The notes below the pieces were generated by a model that ran no database searches, was not told the DNA's origin, and worked only from the letters and a program-made list of their open reading frames with translations. Below are positions 18,064 through 26,577 of a stretch of DNA of 64,000 bases, in pieces. The stretch spans positions 496,001 through 560,000 of the forward strand of contig CATQGW010000001.1 of the NCBI GenBank assembly GCA_958295515.1. Reading direction: 5' to 3'. The translations under genes and the position numbers were made by a program. The stretch is from an uncultured Dehalococcoidia bacterium (GTDB lineage: Bacteria; Chloroflexota; Dehalococcoidia; Bin125). Position 1 is the stretch's first letter, and each line of letters opens with the position of its first letter.

Positions 18064-18326
18064 GCAGAGAATGGACGCCCGCCGAAGAACGTGCGATGGC
18101 CTCGGACCCGTCGGAGTGGGAGCCGATCGAAGTCGAGGTTGACCCGACCGCCGGGATCGTTTTCGAGGTGGATTTCGACCGATCAGAGTGCGCAGTGCTC
18201 TTTGACGCGATCGGCCACAGCAACCCGTTCGAATTCATCAAAGCCGCCGCCCTCGCTCGCGCCCGCGAGATGCTGGCCGCGGAGAAACAACCCCCTGAAG
18301 CCGACCCCGTGTCCGCCGCCGACTGA
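18060..18326 (+). CDS. Ribbon-helix-helix antitoxin-like protein (A1)
   Basis: The 88-residue acidic protein has EWEPIEVEVDPTAGIVFEVDF as a strand followed by two helices (SECAVLFDAIGHS and NPFEFIKAAALARAREML), which fits an RHH DNA-binding fold. AGGAGG precedes ATG 18060 by 9 nt. It overlaps the T1 stop, so the two are translationally coupled. Its C-terminal helix is almost identical to that of the protein at 18339. Confidence 0.55.
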   Translation: MSREWTPAEERAMASDPSEWEPIEVEVDPTAGIVFEVDFDRSECAVLFDAIGHSNPFEFIKAAALARAREMLAAEKQPPEADPVSAAD

Positions 18327-18338
18327 CCCTCGTTAAGC

Positions 18339-18677
18339 ATGCAGGATTCCCGACAACAATGGCTGGATTCGCTCGATCCGCGCGTGCGGGCCGAGGTTGA
18401 GGCTAAGATCGCGGAATATGAGCATCCGGACATTGAAGAGTGCATTGACATTGATGAAGACTGGCAGCTGTCCCCCAACGCCACGTTCAAGGTGGTTCCC
18501 GATCCGCCACCCGGCGTCTGGTTCGATCTCGAATTCACCACATCGGAGTACGACGAGCTGATGCAAGCGGTCGGCGAAGCCGACCCGTTCGAGTTCATCA
18601 AAGCCGCAGCCCTCGCTCGCGCCCGTGGGATCTTTGTCGAGCGCGACGACGCAGGCAGCGCGACCGTGTTCGATTAA
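18339..18677 (+). CDS. Ribbon-helix-helix antitoxin-like protein (A2)
   Basis: The 112-residue acidic protein joins two modules: an N-terminal DSRQQWLDSLDPRVRAEVEA helix and EYEHPDIEE segment shared with A3, and a C-terminal strand-helix-helix (VWFDLEFTTSEYDELMQAVGEAD, PFEFIKAAALARAR) shared with A1. It lacks its own adjacent toxin upstream, but the second toxin candidate follows 12 nt later. Codon use matches that of its neighbours. Confidence 0.5.
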   Translation: MQDSRQQWLDSLDPRVRAEVEAKIAEYEHPDIEECIDIDEDWQLSPNATFKVVPDPPPGVWFDLEFTTSEYDELMQAVGEADPFEFIKAAALARARGIFVERDDAGSATVFD

Positions 18678-18689
18678 GCTCGTCCGAAG

Positions 18690-19034
18690 GTGAGCCACGA
18701 CCGTCCTCGTCCCACCCAAGGTCTGTCGATCAGCGAAAGCGGCCGAGCGAAGATCGCAATGCGCGGCTATCGCCTCGAGGATGCTCAAGCAGTGCTCGAT
18801 AGCCGCCCGACCTGGATCTGGCAGAACGAGCGCATCGAACACGACGAGTTTGGCAGCGTTGTCCGAACTCGCCCCGCTCGCTGGCGGCTCGTCGGGCGCG
18901 GCTTCTTCGGCGTGATCCTGGCTGTGGTCGTGGAACTGCCGCGTGACGAAGGCGTATCGGAGGTCGTGACGATCTACGAGGCGTCGCCCAAAGACCAAAG
19001 TCGGTACCATGAAGACCTGAGAGGGCGAAGATGA
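18690..19034 (+). CDS. BrnT/DUF4258-like toxin candidate (T2)
   Basis: The 114-residue protein reads GRAKIAMRGYRLEDAQAVLDSRP, the same G(Y/L)xxxDAxxVL helix as T1, then a beta stretch (GFFGVILAVVVELP) and VSEVVTIYEASPKDQSRYHED, matching the T1 end GWDAGPADRSSY. GTG 18690 is the start. The stop overlaps A3 by ATGA. Sequence identity to T1 is low although the pattern is shared, so these are diverged copies, not a recent duplication. Confidence 0.5.
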   Translation: MSHDRPRPTQGLSISESGRAKIAMRGYRLEDAQAVLDSRPTWIWQNERIEHDEFGSVVRTRPARWRLVGRGFFGVILAVVVELPRDEGVSEVVTIYEASPKDQSRYHEDLRGRR

Positions 19035-19330
19035 CTGATTCGCGGCAGCAATGGTTGGAGTCGCTCACTCCGCATGTGCGGGCCGAGGTTGAGGCCGAGA
19101 TTTCGGACTACGAGGACCCGGACAACGCCGAGTACATCGAGGATGGCGACGATTGGGAGCCGGGGCCTGATTGGACGATCGAGCTTGGCATCGGCTTTAG
19201 CCGCGATGAATTGCGCTCATTGTCCGAAGCAGTCGGGCCCGGCAATGACGCTGGTGCCTTCATCAAAGATTTGGTGATGGAGCGGGTGCAGGCGCTGCTC
19301 GCGGAGCGCCGCGTGGCGGCAACTCACTGA
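19031..19330 (+). CDS. Antitoxin-like protein (A3)
   Basis: The 99-residue acidic protein shares DSRQQWLxSLxPxVRAEVEA with A2 and ends in a helical pair (RDELRSLSEAVGPG, AGAFIKDLVMERVQALLAE). The ATG overlaps the T2 stop. This completes the array T1-A1-A2-T2-A3. The minus-strand transketolase gene converges on it 11 nt later, so the array ends here. Confidence 0.5.
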   Translation: MTDSRQQWLESLTPHVRAEVEAEISDYEDPDNAEYIEDGDDWEPGPDWTIELGIGFSRDELRSLSEAVGPGNDAGAFIKDLVMERVQALLAERRVAATH

Positions 19331-19341
19331 GATCAGTTCCC

Positions 19342-20295
19342 CTACTTCCGCGCCACTGCCCGACGCGCCGCCGCCGCTACTGCCTGCGGCGTCAGCTCGA
19401 AACGCTCCAGCAGCGACTGCCACGATCCCGACTCGCCGAAGCGGTCCGCCACCCCTACTTGCTCCATCGGCGTCGGTGCTTGCAGCGCAAGCGTGCGTGC
19501 GACCGCCGAACCGAGACCGCCGATCACGTTGTGCTCCTCCGCCGTCACAATCGCCCCCGTCTCCCGTGCCGCCTCGACGATCGCCGCCTCATCCAGCGGC
19601 TTGAGCGTCGCCATATTCAGCACTCGCGCCTCAATCCCCTCGGCGGCCAGCGTCTCCGCCGCGCGCAGCGTCGGCTCGACCAGCAGCCCGCAGGCGATCA
19701 GCGTCACATCCGAGCCCTCGCGCAGCAGATCAGCACGCCCCAGCTCGAACTGCGCGCTCTCGGTGTAGACCACCGGCAGCTTCGGACGCCCCACGCGGAT
19801 GTACCACGGCTCGGCATCCTGCGCTGCCGCGACCATTGCCGCCTCCGCCTCGACCACATCGCAGGGCACCACCACGTTCATCCCCGGCAGCGCCGTCATC
19901 AGCGCCAAATCCTCAATCGCCTGAGCCGACGCGCCGTCCTCGCCCACGCTCACCCCGCCGTGGCTGGCGACCAGCTTCACGTTCATCCGCTGCTGCGCGA
20001 TCTGCACCCGAATCTGGTCGTAGCAATGACCCGGCATAAACACCGCGAACGAGGCCGCGAAGACCGTCTTGCCTGTCGCCGCCAGTCCGGCCGCGATCGA
20101 GATCATGTTGGCCTCGGCCGCGCCCACGGTGAACCAGCGCTCGGGAAACTCCGTCGCCAGCTTGTTGCCGCCCGTCGAGGCCGAAAGGTCCGCGTCCAGC
20201 GCGACGATCTCATAGCCCTCGCGCGCCAGGCGCAGCAGCGCCGCGCCGTAGGCCTCGCGCGTCGCCGCCGCGGGCAGCGCGGCTTGGCTGGTCAT
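19342..20295 (-). CDS. Transketolase, C-terminal subunit
   Basis: The 317-residue protein has the pyrimidine-binding and C-terminal domains of a split transketolase: DADLSASTGG, FTVGAAEANMISIAAGLAATGKTVFAASFAVF, YDQIRVQIAQ, VKLVASHGGVSVGEDGASAQAIEDLA, then DVTLIACG and TAEEHNVIGGLGSAVA. ATG 20295 overlaps the N-subunit stop (ATGA), which is chosen over the longer in-frame extension. It acts with the next gene to move two-carbon ketol groups in the pentose phosphate pathway. Confidence 0.93.
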   Translation of the reverse strand: MTSQAALPAAATREAYGAALLRLAREGYEIVALDADLSASTGGNKLATEFPERWFTVGAAEANMISIAAGLAATGKTVFAASFAVFMPGHCYDQIRVQIAQQRMNVKLVASHGGVSVGEDGASAQAIEDLALMTALPGMNVVVPCDVVEAEAAMVAAAQDAEPWYIRVGRPKLPVVYTESAQFELGRADLLREGSDVTLIACGLLVEPTLRAAETLAAEGIEARVLNMATLKPLDEAAIVEAARETGAIVTAEEHNVIGGLGSAVARTLALQAPTPMEQVGVADRFGESGSWQSLLERFELTPQAVAAAARRAVARK

Positions 20296-21140
20296 GAGTG
20301 AATCTCCTCCAGCGCCTGCGCCAGCTGCGCATCGCTCGGACCCTTGCCGTGCCACCCGGCCGGATTCTCCGCCATGAACGACACGCCCTTGCCCTTGACC
20401 GTCTCCGCGATCACCACCTGCGGCGCGCCGTCTGTCTCGCGCGCCGCGCACAGCGCTTGCGTCACCGCGCCCACATCGTGACCGTCCACCTCATGCACGC
20501 CCCAGCCGAACGCCGACCACTTCTCGGCCAGCGGCTCGATCCGCATAATCTCCGTGCCCGCGCCGTCATTCTGGAAATGATTGCGATCCACAATCGCCGT
20601 AATGCGGTCCAGCCCGAAGTGCGCGGCCGACATCGCCGCTTCCCAGTTCTGACCTTCGTTCAGCTCGCCGTCGCCGAGCAGACACCAAACCCTCGCCTTG
20701 CGCCCGTCCAGCCGGTGCCCCAGCGCCAACCCCACGCTGAACGACAACCCCATCCCCAGCGCTCCGCCGCTCATCTCCACCCCCGGCGGACGCCCCCGCA
20801 CCACATGCCCCTGCAGCTCGCTGCCCAGCGAGCGGAAGCTGGAAATCCAATCCGCGCTGAAATACCCCGCTTCCGCCAGCGCCGCGTAGATCACCGGCGT
20901 CGCGTGCCCCTTGGAGAGCACGAAGCGGTCGCGCTCCGACCAGTCCGGATCGCTCGGGTCGTGCCGCATCACCCCGCCGAAGTAGAGCGCCGTGAGAATC
21001 TCCACCGCCGAGAGCGAGCCCCCCGGATGCCCCGACTGCGCCGCGTGCGTCATCCGCACGATCTGCTCGCGGATGCGCCGCGCAATCGCCTCCAGCTCCG
21101 CCGCATCGCGCGCCTGCGTGATCTGCTCCGTCGTCGTCAT
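20292..21140 (-). CDS. Transketolase, N-terminal (TPP) subunit
   Basis: This 282-residue protein holds the thiamine diphosphate motif (GDGELNEGQNWEAAMSAAHFGLDRITAIVDRNHFQND, starting GDG and ending in the metal-binding NxF segment). It also has GHPGGSLSAVEILTALYF, FVLSKGHATPVIYAALAEAGYF and SGGALGMGLSFSVGLAL. ATG 21140 (MTTTEQI) replaces the longer in-frame start, which adds residues unlike the family. It lies upstream of, and overlaps, the C-terminal subunit gene. Confidence 0.93.
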   Translation of the reverse strand: MTTTEQITQARDAAELEAIARRIREQIVRMTHAAQSGHPGGSLSAVEILTALYFGGVMRHDPSDPDWSERDRFVLSKGHATPVIYAALAEAGYFSADWISSFRSLGSELQGHVVRGRPPGVEMSGGALGMGLSFSVGLALGHRLDGRKARVWCLLGDGELNEGQNWEAAMSAAHFGLDRITAIVDRNHFQNDGAGTEIMRIEPLAEKWSAFGWGVHEVDGHDVGAVTQALCAARETDGAPQVVIAETVKGKGVSFMAENPAGWHGKGPSDAQLAQALEEIHS

Positions 21141-21280
21141 CGCGTCCCCGCCCTGAGACCGCCCGCAACAGCGCGCTGCGTGGTGTCGCCGCAATGCTAA
21201 CCGCGCCCCTACAGGCGTCCAATTCAATTCCCTCAACGACGCGGTATCTGCTGGTCATAAGTCCAATCTAGGCTGGTCCA

Positions 21281-21880
21281 ATGACGCAGCCGGCGGCCAA
21301 ACCACAGCGCCTCTTCATCGCCGCCGAACTGCCCGCCGCGCCGCGCGACGAGCTCGCCACCCTGCTCGCCAGGCTGCAAACTGACGCCTTGCCCGGCTGG
21401 CGTTGGAGCGCCCCGGCCTCAATCCACCTCACCCTCCGCTTCCTCGGCGACACCCCGCCCGACCGCATCCCCGCCGCGGCCGCTGCCCTGCGCCGCGCCG
21501 CCGCCGCGGCAACTCCGTTCAGCCTCGTCCTGGCCAACGCTGGCACGTTCGGCGGTCGCCGCCCGCGCGTGCTCTGGCTCGGCCTCGCGGGCGAGCTTGA
21601 CGCGCTGCAAGCCCTCGCAGACGCGCTCAACCGCGAACTGCGCCGCGAGGGCTGGCCGCCGCCCGACCGCCCACTGCGCCCGCACATCACGCTGGCTCGC
21701 GCTCGCCGCAGCGCCTCGCCCCCGCAGGCCGCCGCCGCCCACGACCTGGCCGCGAGCCTCGAACCGAGCGGAACCCCGTTTGAAATCGCCGCCGCGAGTC
21801 TCATTCACAGCACCCTCACGCCCGCCGGCGCGCAGTACTCCACCATTGCATCGGTCGTGCTCCATTCCGCTGTACTATGA
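21281..21880 (+). CDS. thpR: RNA 2',3'-cyclic phosphodiesterase
   Basis: The 199-residue 2H-phosphoesterase has both catalytic HxTx motifs, HLTLRFLGDTPP at residues 49-52 and HITLAR at 135-138. The N-terminus RLFIAAELPAAPRDEL and a length near 190 fit ThpR/LigT. The enzyme opens 2',3'-cyclic phosphate ends of RNA. ATG 21281 follows a 140-bp gap from the divergent transketolase gene. Confidence 0.9.
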   Translation: MTQPAAKPQRLFIAAELPAAPRDELATLLARLQTDALPGWRWSAPASIHLTLRFLGDTPPDRIPAAAAALRRAAAAATPFSLVLANAGTFGGRRPRVLWLGLAGELDALQALADALNRELRREGWPPPDRPLRPHITLARARRSASPPQAAAAHDLAASLEPSGTPFEIAAASLIHSTLTPAGAQYSTIASVVLHSAVL

Positions 21881-21918
21881 CCTTGTCCCCCAGAGCGAGG
21901 GATCTGCAAGGAGCCGCA

Positions 21919-22176
21919 ATGCAGAGCAGCCTCATCTCCAAGATCGAGAAGGCCCGCATCTACGCCAGCGAGAGCGATCGCTTCAGCTTCACGGCACTGC
22001 AATGTGAGGTACGCGGCGACTCCACCACCCACACCGCGCAACTCGGGCCCGACGGCTGGAACTGCGACTGCTTCTTCTTCGCCGACGCCGGCACCTGCTC
22101 CCACACCATGGCCTTGGAGCGCCTGCTCGACGAAATGCTCCCCGAGCGCTACCGCCCCGCCATCCCCAGCGCCTGA
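21919..22176 (+). CDS. Small SWIM zinc-finger protein
   Basis: The 85-residue protein is mostly a SWIM motif, CDCFFFADAGTCSH (CxCx8CxH), with a preceding beta stretch (FSFTALQCEVRGDSTTHTAQLGPDGW). SWIM domains usually sit in larger proteins such as SNF2 ATPases, so a stand-alone one is unusual. ATG 21919 has AAGGAG 6 nt upstream. It lies 38 nt after thpR and may be co-transcribed with it. Confidence 0.75.
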   Translation: MQSSLISKIEKARIYASESDRFSFTALQCEVRGDSTTHTAQLGPDGWNCDCFFFADAGTCSHTMALERLLDEMLPERYRPAIPSA

Positions 22177-22196
22177 GCCGCCCCTGCCAAGTTCTC

Positions 22197-22277
22197 GTCA
22201 TTCCCGCCCCCGAGCGGGAATCTCATCGCGGAGCTTCAGAGGGCGGACAGGCGATTCCCGCCCAATGCGAGAATGAC
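22197..22277. repeat. Palindrome-capped dispersed repeat, single copy
   Basis: GTCATTCCCGC at 22197 and GAATGAC at the right end bracket an 81-bp segment with two internal hairpins (GTCATTCCCGCCCCCGAGCG and the GATTCCCGCCCAATGCGAGA copy). The layout is that of the 82-bp units in the array at 31.8 kb. It lies between the SWIM gene and the convergent solute-binding gene. Confidence 0.75.
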
Positions 22278-22327
22278 GAATTGGTGGCCCGGGAAGGACG
22301 GATGCTGCCCGACCCGCACAACCCCCG

Positions 22328-23719
22328 CTAGCGCCGATCGTTCCACAGCGCTGCGCGGTAGATGAAGATGTCCGAATACTCCACCCACTCCGCGTAGCCG
22401 ATCTGGCGATTGTCGGTCAGCCAGTTGATTCGCTCGTTGATGCAGGCGAGCAGCGCCTCCTCGGCGACCGGCAAGGCGAAACCGCCGTACTCCACCGCCG
22501 GATCGAGCGCTGTCACCGCCAGTGCGTCGCCCGCGGCCAGCGCTGCGTCGCGGTTGCCCAGCTCGCCACGCGCCAGACCATCGAGCTCGCCCCGCTCCAG
22601 CGCCGCGATGTAGTCCGCCTCGTTGTCGCCCAGATACACCACCTGCGGCTTCCCGCTGTCGGGCAGCGTCAACCGCACCCGGCCCGCCAGCGAAACCGAC
22701 TGCTCGGCGGCGCTGATCATGTAGTCCGTGCTGCCGTCGGCGACCACCTCGCCATCGGACAGCTCAATTCGCACACCCACCGCCAGTACGCCGTTCTCGT
22801 CGGCCAGGCCGGTTAGTTGCAGCAGCCGCGCCTCGCCCGTCGTCCCCGCCACCGCACCGATCCGGTGCTCCGCTGTGAGATCGTCGTGCGTGCGAATCTG
22901 CGCCGCGTCCGCCGCGCGCATCAACAGCGACTGGCGGAACGCGATGTGCCCATCCGTGAACGCCACCACCGCGCGCCCCTGATGATCCATCGTGCGGCTC
23001 TCGAGGATCGTGATCCCCCCACCGACGATGTCGAACTCCGGCGTGGTCGGCGACAGCCAGATGTCCGGCCAGACGCTGATCGGGATGCGCCGGAACGACA
23101 GCCCGGTGTACTTCATCGTCTCCAGCGCCTCGACCAGCGCCGCCTCATACCCGTAATGCTCGAAGAACAGCGGCTCGCTGGGGGTGTCATCGATCTGATA
23201 GCTGACCGGATCGAAGAAGGCGAAGAAGCCCAGCCGCAGCGGTTCTCCGTCGCCGCAGGCGACCGGCAGCGGCAATGGCAGCGACGGCGGCGGCGCAGCC
23301 GGAATGACGATCGCGCCGCTTGCCGCCCAGCTGCTGTAGCTGGAGAGCTGCGGAACAAACCGCTCCTCGGGCGTCAGCTCGCCTTCCACCCCCGCGACGC
23401 GCAGCCCCCACTCGAAGCGCCCATCCGCGCCGCGCCGGAGGATCACCCAGGCGTTTCGCCCATCGGCCAGCTCCACCGCCGAACTCTGCATCCACGGTGT
23501 CGCGTCGCTGAGCAGGGTGGCGAAGCGCCTCTCCGGCAGGATCGTCTCTTCGCCGATCCGCAGCCCCAATTCGATCCGCTCGCCCTCCGCCAGACGCACG
23601 ATCACCCGCGCCTCATCACCCTGCCCGTGGGCGGTGGCGCGCTCGATCCCAAAGACCAGCCCGGCCGTTGCGAGCAGCGTCAGCGCCAAGAGCGATGCGA
23701 AACGAAAGCGGTGCGTCAT
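22328..23719 (-). CDS. Solute-binding (family 3-like) exported protein
   Basis: The 463-residue protein has an N-terminal signal/anchor (FRFASLLALTLLATAGLVFG), a beta-rich region of about 120 residues of unknown type, a Pro-rich linker (PAAPPPSLPLPLPV), and a periplasmic-binding fold with LRLGFFAFFDPVSYQ, YEAALVEALETMKYTGLSFRRIPI, FDIVGGGITILESR, FTDGHIAFRQSLLMR and EYGGFALPVAEEALLACINERI. This matches a type II amino-acid-type binding domain. No permease or ATPase gene is adjacent, so a sensory or orphan binding role is possible. It follows fabF by 22 nt. Confidence 0.75.
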   Translation of the reverse strand: MTHRFRFASLLALTLLATAGLVFGIERATAHGQGDEARVIVRLAEGERIELGLRIGEETILPERRFATLLSDATPWMQSSAVELADGRNAWVILRRGADGRFEWGLRVAGVEGELTPEERFVPQLSSYSSWAASGAIVIPAAPPPSLPLPLPVACGDGEPLRLGFFAFFDPVSYQIDDTPSEPLFFEHYGYEAALVEALETMKYTGLSFRRIPISVWPDIWLSPTTPEFDIVGGGITILESRTMDHQGRAVVAFTDGHIAFRQSLLMRAADAAQIRTHDDLTAEHRIGAVAGTTGEARLLQLTGLADENGVLAVGVRIELSDGEVVADGSTDYMISAAEQSVSLAGRVRLTLPDSGKPQVVYLGDNEADYIAALERGELDGLARGELGNRDAALAAGDALAVTALDPAVEYGGFALPVAEEALLACINERINWLTDNRQIGYAEWVEYSDIFIYRAALWNDRR

Positions 23720-23741
23720 CAGGCGGCCAATCCGTTGAGGC

Positions 23742-24989
23742 TCAGTCGACTCGTCTGAATACCAGGCAGGCGTTCTGCCCGCCGAAACCGAAAGAGTTCT
23801 TCAGCGTCACCCGGACATCCGCCTTCCGCGCCGTGTTCGGCACGTAGTCTAGATCGCACTCCGGGTCCGCGTGCTGGTAGTTAATCGTCGGGTGGATGCG
23901 CCCCTCGATCATCCCCCGGATCGCCGCGATCGACTCCAGCCCGCCCGCCCCGCCGAAGGCATGCCCGATCATCGATTTGGTCGAAGAGATCGCGACGCTC
24001 GACGCGGCCTCGCCCAAGGCTTCCTTAATCGCCCGCGTCTCCGAGGCGTCGTTCAGCGGCGTCGAGGTGCCATGCGCGTTCACGTAATCGATCTCCTCCG
24101 GCGCAATCCCCGCGTCCTCGATCGCCCAGCGAATCGCCCGCACGGGACCTGCCCCGTCGGCGTCGGGCATCACCAGATGATGCGCATCGGCGCTGGAGCC
24201 GAAGCCGGCCACCTCGATCTGGAACTCCGCGCCGCGCGCCCGCGCCGACGCTTCGCTCTCCAAAATCAGCACTCCTGCGCCCTCGGCCGGCACGAAGCCG
24301 TCGCGCTCCGCGTCGAACGGGCGGCTGGCCTGCTGGGGATGCGCGTTGTTCGCGGTCAGTGCGCGCATCACGGCGAAGCCGCCCAACCCTAGCTGGCAGA
24401 AGCCCGCCTCACAGCCGCCCGTGACCACGATGTCGGCCTGCCCGCGCCGAATCACATCCGCTGCTTCGCCGATCGCCTGCGTGCCCGCCGCGCAGGCCGT
24501 AACCACCGTCGTGTTGTAGCCCAGCAGCCCGAACTGCATCGCAATGTTGGCCGCCGCCATATTCGGCAGCACCTTGGGGATGAAGAGCGGATCGAGCCGC
24601 ATCCCGCCGCGCTCGACCAGCTTGCGCGCACCCGCCTCGAGCTCGGGATAGCCGCCGCTGCCGTTGCCCAGCACCACCGCGATCCGCGCGCGATCGAGCG
24701 TGTCCAAATCCAACGCCGCGTCCTCCACCGCCTCGCGCGCCGCCGCCACCGCCAGCTGCGAAAAACGCGCCATCCGCCGCGCCGACTTGCGCTCCATATA
24801 GTCCCGCGCGTCGAAATCGCGAATCTCCCCGCCAATCGTGCAGGAAAAGCCCTCCACATCGAACAGCCGAATCGGCTCAATCCCGCTCTCGCCGGCAACC
24901 ACCCGCCGCCAGAACGTCTCCACACCGTTGCCTAGCGGCGAGAGCGCACCCATCCCGGTGATCACCACCCGTGTCCGCTCGTCCGACAT
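23742..24989 (-). CDS. fabF: 3-oxoacyl-[acyl-carrier-protein] synthase II
   Basis: The condensing enzyme of fatty acid elongation. The 415-residue protein has catalytic Cys166 in VVTACAAGTQAIGEA, the first His in NAHGTSTPLND, the second in GHAFGGAGGLESIA, and Lys in STKSMIGHA. NSFGFGGQNACLVF closes the family. It starts 3 nt after the folC stop on the same strand. No other fatty acid synthesis gene is in the window, so it may serve a special acyl pool. Confidence 0.95.
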   Translation of the reverse strand: MSDERTRVVITGMGALSPLGNGVETFWRRVVAGESGIEPIRLFDVEGFSCTIGGEIRDFDARDYMERKSARRMARFSQLAVAAAREAVEDAALDLDTLDRARIAVVLGNGSGGYPELEAGARKLVERGGMRLDPLFIPKVLPNMAAANIAMQFGLLGYNTTVVTACAAGTQAIGEAADVIRRGQADIVVTGGCEAGFCQLGLGGFAVMRALTANNAHPQQASRPFDAERDGFVPAEGAGVLILESEASARARGAEFQIEVAGFGSSADAHHLVMPDADGAGPVRAIRWAIEDAGIAPEEIDYVNAHGTSTPLNDASETRAIKEALGEAASSVAISSTKSMIGHAFGGAGGLESIAAIRGMIEGRIHPTINYQHADPECDLDYVPNTARKADVRVTLKNSFGFGGQNACLVFRRVD

Positions 24990-24992
24990 CCG

Positions 24993-26471
24993 CTAACCCG
25001 CCGACTGCGGATCGAGATCGCCCGTCGCATCCGCCGCGGCCTCCGCTTCGTCGCTCGGCTCCCCCTGCGCCTCCCGCAGGCAGTCGCGCGCGTTGGCCGC
25101 CAGCGAGAGCGAGCCCAGCACCGCCACAAGGTCGTCGTCGCCGTGCGCGAGCTCGCGCGCCGCGGCCAGCGCGGATTCCACCGAGGGCGCGACCGAGACC
25201 GAGCCGTCCCAGTCGGCGAAGGCCGCCGTGAGATCGGCCGCCGGACGCGAGCGCGGGTGATCGGAGGCGGTCAGCACCACCGCCGCCGCGCGCTCGCGGA
25301 TCGCCCCCGCGATCGCCTCCAGCGCCTTGTCGCCCAGCACCCCGAGCACCACGATCAGCCGCTCGTGCGGGAAATACCCCTCGAGCGCCTCGAGCGCCCG
25401 CCGCACCGACTCCCCATTGTGCGCCCCGTCCACCACCAGTCGCGGCGTCGCCCGCCCCCCGCGCAGCGCTGCCGGCCATTGCAGCTCCTCCAGCCGCCCC
25501 GGCCAGTTCACCGTCGCCAGCCCCGTATGCACCGCCGCCGGCGGAATCTCCACCCCCTGCGCCCGCAGCAGGTCGAGCGTCGCCACCGCGGTCGCCGCGT
25601 TCTCGATCTGAAACTCCCCCAGCAGCGGCGTCAGCAGCAGCTGTTCTTCCGCCTCGCCGGGGCGCGGCTGGCGGCGCCTGAGCCGAAACCACTGCCCCCA
25701 GCGCTCGACGCCGGCCGGTTCCCACTCGTAAGCCGCCGCGACATCCAGCAGCGGCACAGGCAGGTCGTCGGCGGCGTTGCGCACCACCGCGGCAGCCTCC
25801 GCGGAACGCTGCGGTCCCAGCACCGCGACGCGCGTGCCGGCGCTCAGAATGCCCGCCTTCTCCGCCGCGATCTGCTCGATCCGGTCGCCCAGCACGTCCG
25901 TGTGCTCGTAGGACAGCGAGGTGATCACCGCCGCGTCTTTCTCCCCGAACACGTTGGTGCAGTCCAGCCGCCCCCCCAGCCCCACCTCCACGATCTGCAC
26001 ATCGACATCCTCATCCCAGAAGGCGTGGAAGGCGAGCGTAGTGAGCAGCTCGAAGGTGCTGATATGCCCCGGCTGCTCAGCCAGTTCGGCCTCGGCGAAC
26101 ACGCGCACTTCGCCGGCCAACGCGGCGAACAGATTGTCGGCCAGCGGCTCGCCGTCGACCCGGATGCGCTCACGGAAGGAGTGCAGGTGCGGGCTGGTGA
26201 ACAGCCCGGTGCGCAGCCCCGCCTGGCGCAGGCAGGACTCGATCATCGCCGCCGTCGAGCCTTTGCCCTTCGAGCCCGCGACATGCACCGTGCGACGCCC
26301 GAGCTGCGGGTCGTCCATCCGGCGCAGCAGCGAGCGAATCCGCTCCAGAGCGAACGCCGGGCGCGAGCGCCGCGGCAGCGATCCTCGCTCGAAATCCGCG
26401 AAGCTCATCAGCCACTCGACCACGGCCTCGTAGGAGGAGAACCTCGTGTCGGCGTACGGCTGATCGCTCAT
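24993..26471 (-). CDS. folC: Dihydrofolate synthase / folylpolyglutamate synthase
   Basis: The Mur-ligase-like enzyme adds glutamate to dihydropteroate and to folates. The 492-residue protein shows ATP-loop GSKGKGSTAAMIESCLRQAGL, TGLFTSPHLHSFRERIRVDG, VGLGGRLDCTNVF, TSLSYEHTDVLGDRIEQIAAEKAGI, VDGAHNGESVRRALEAL and the ending VLGSLSLAANARD. It is about 60 residues longer than Escherichia coli FolC, from an acidic C-terminal tail (SDEAEAAADATGDLD). Upstream is the divergent FBPase. Confidence 0.93.
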   Translation of the reverse strand: MSDQPYADTRFSSYEAVVEWLMSFADFERGSLPRRSRPAFALERIRSLLRRMDDPQLGRRTVHVAGSKGKGSTAAMIESCLRQAGLRTGLFTSPHLHSFRERIRVDGEPLADNLFAALAGEVRVFAEAELAEQPGHISTFELLTTLAFHAFWDEDVDVQIVEVGLGGRLDCTNVFGEKDAAVITSLSYEHTDVLGDRIEQIAAEKAGILSAGTRVAVLGPQRSAEAAAVVRNAADDLPVPLLDVAAAYEWEPAGVERWGQWFRLRRRQPRPGEAEEQLLLTPLLGEFQIENAATAVATLDLLRAQGVEIPPAAVHTGLATVNWPGRLEELQWPAALRGGRATPRLVVDGAHNGESVRRALEALEGYFPHERLIVVLGVLGDKALEAIAGAIRERAAAVVLTASDHPRSRPAADLTAAFADWDGSVSVAPSVESALAAARELAHGDDDLVAVLGSLSLAANARDCLREAQGEPSDEAEAAADATGDLDPQSAG

Positions 26472-26577
26472 CGGCTCTACTCCCGCGCGTGTCGGTCACC
26501 ACCTCATCGTACGCGCTGCCGCCGCCCTGCGCAGCAGCGCGCCAGCGGCTACGCTATCCCCCCGAAAGGCGCAGACG

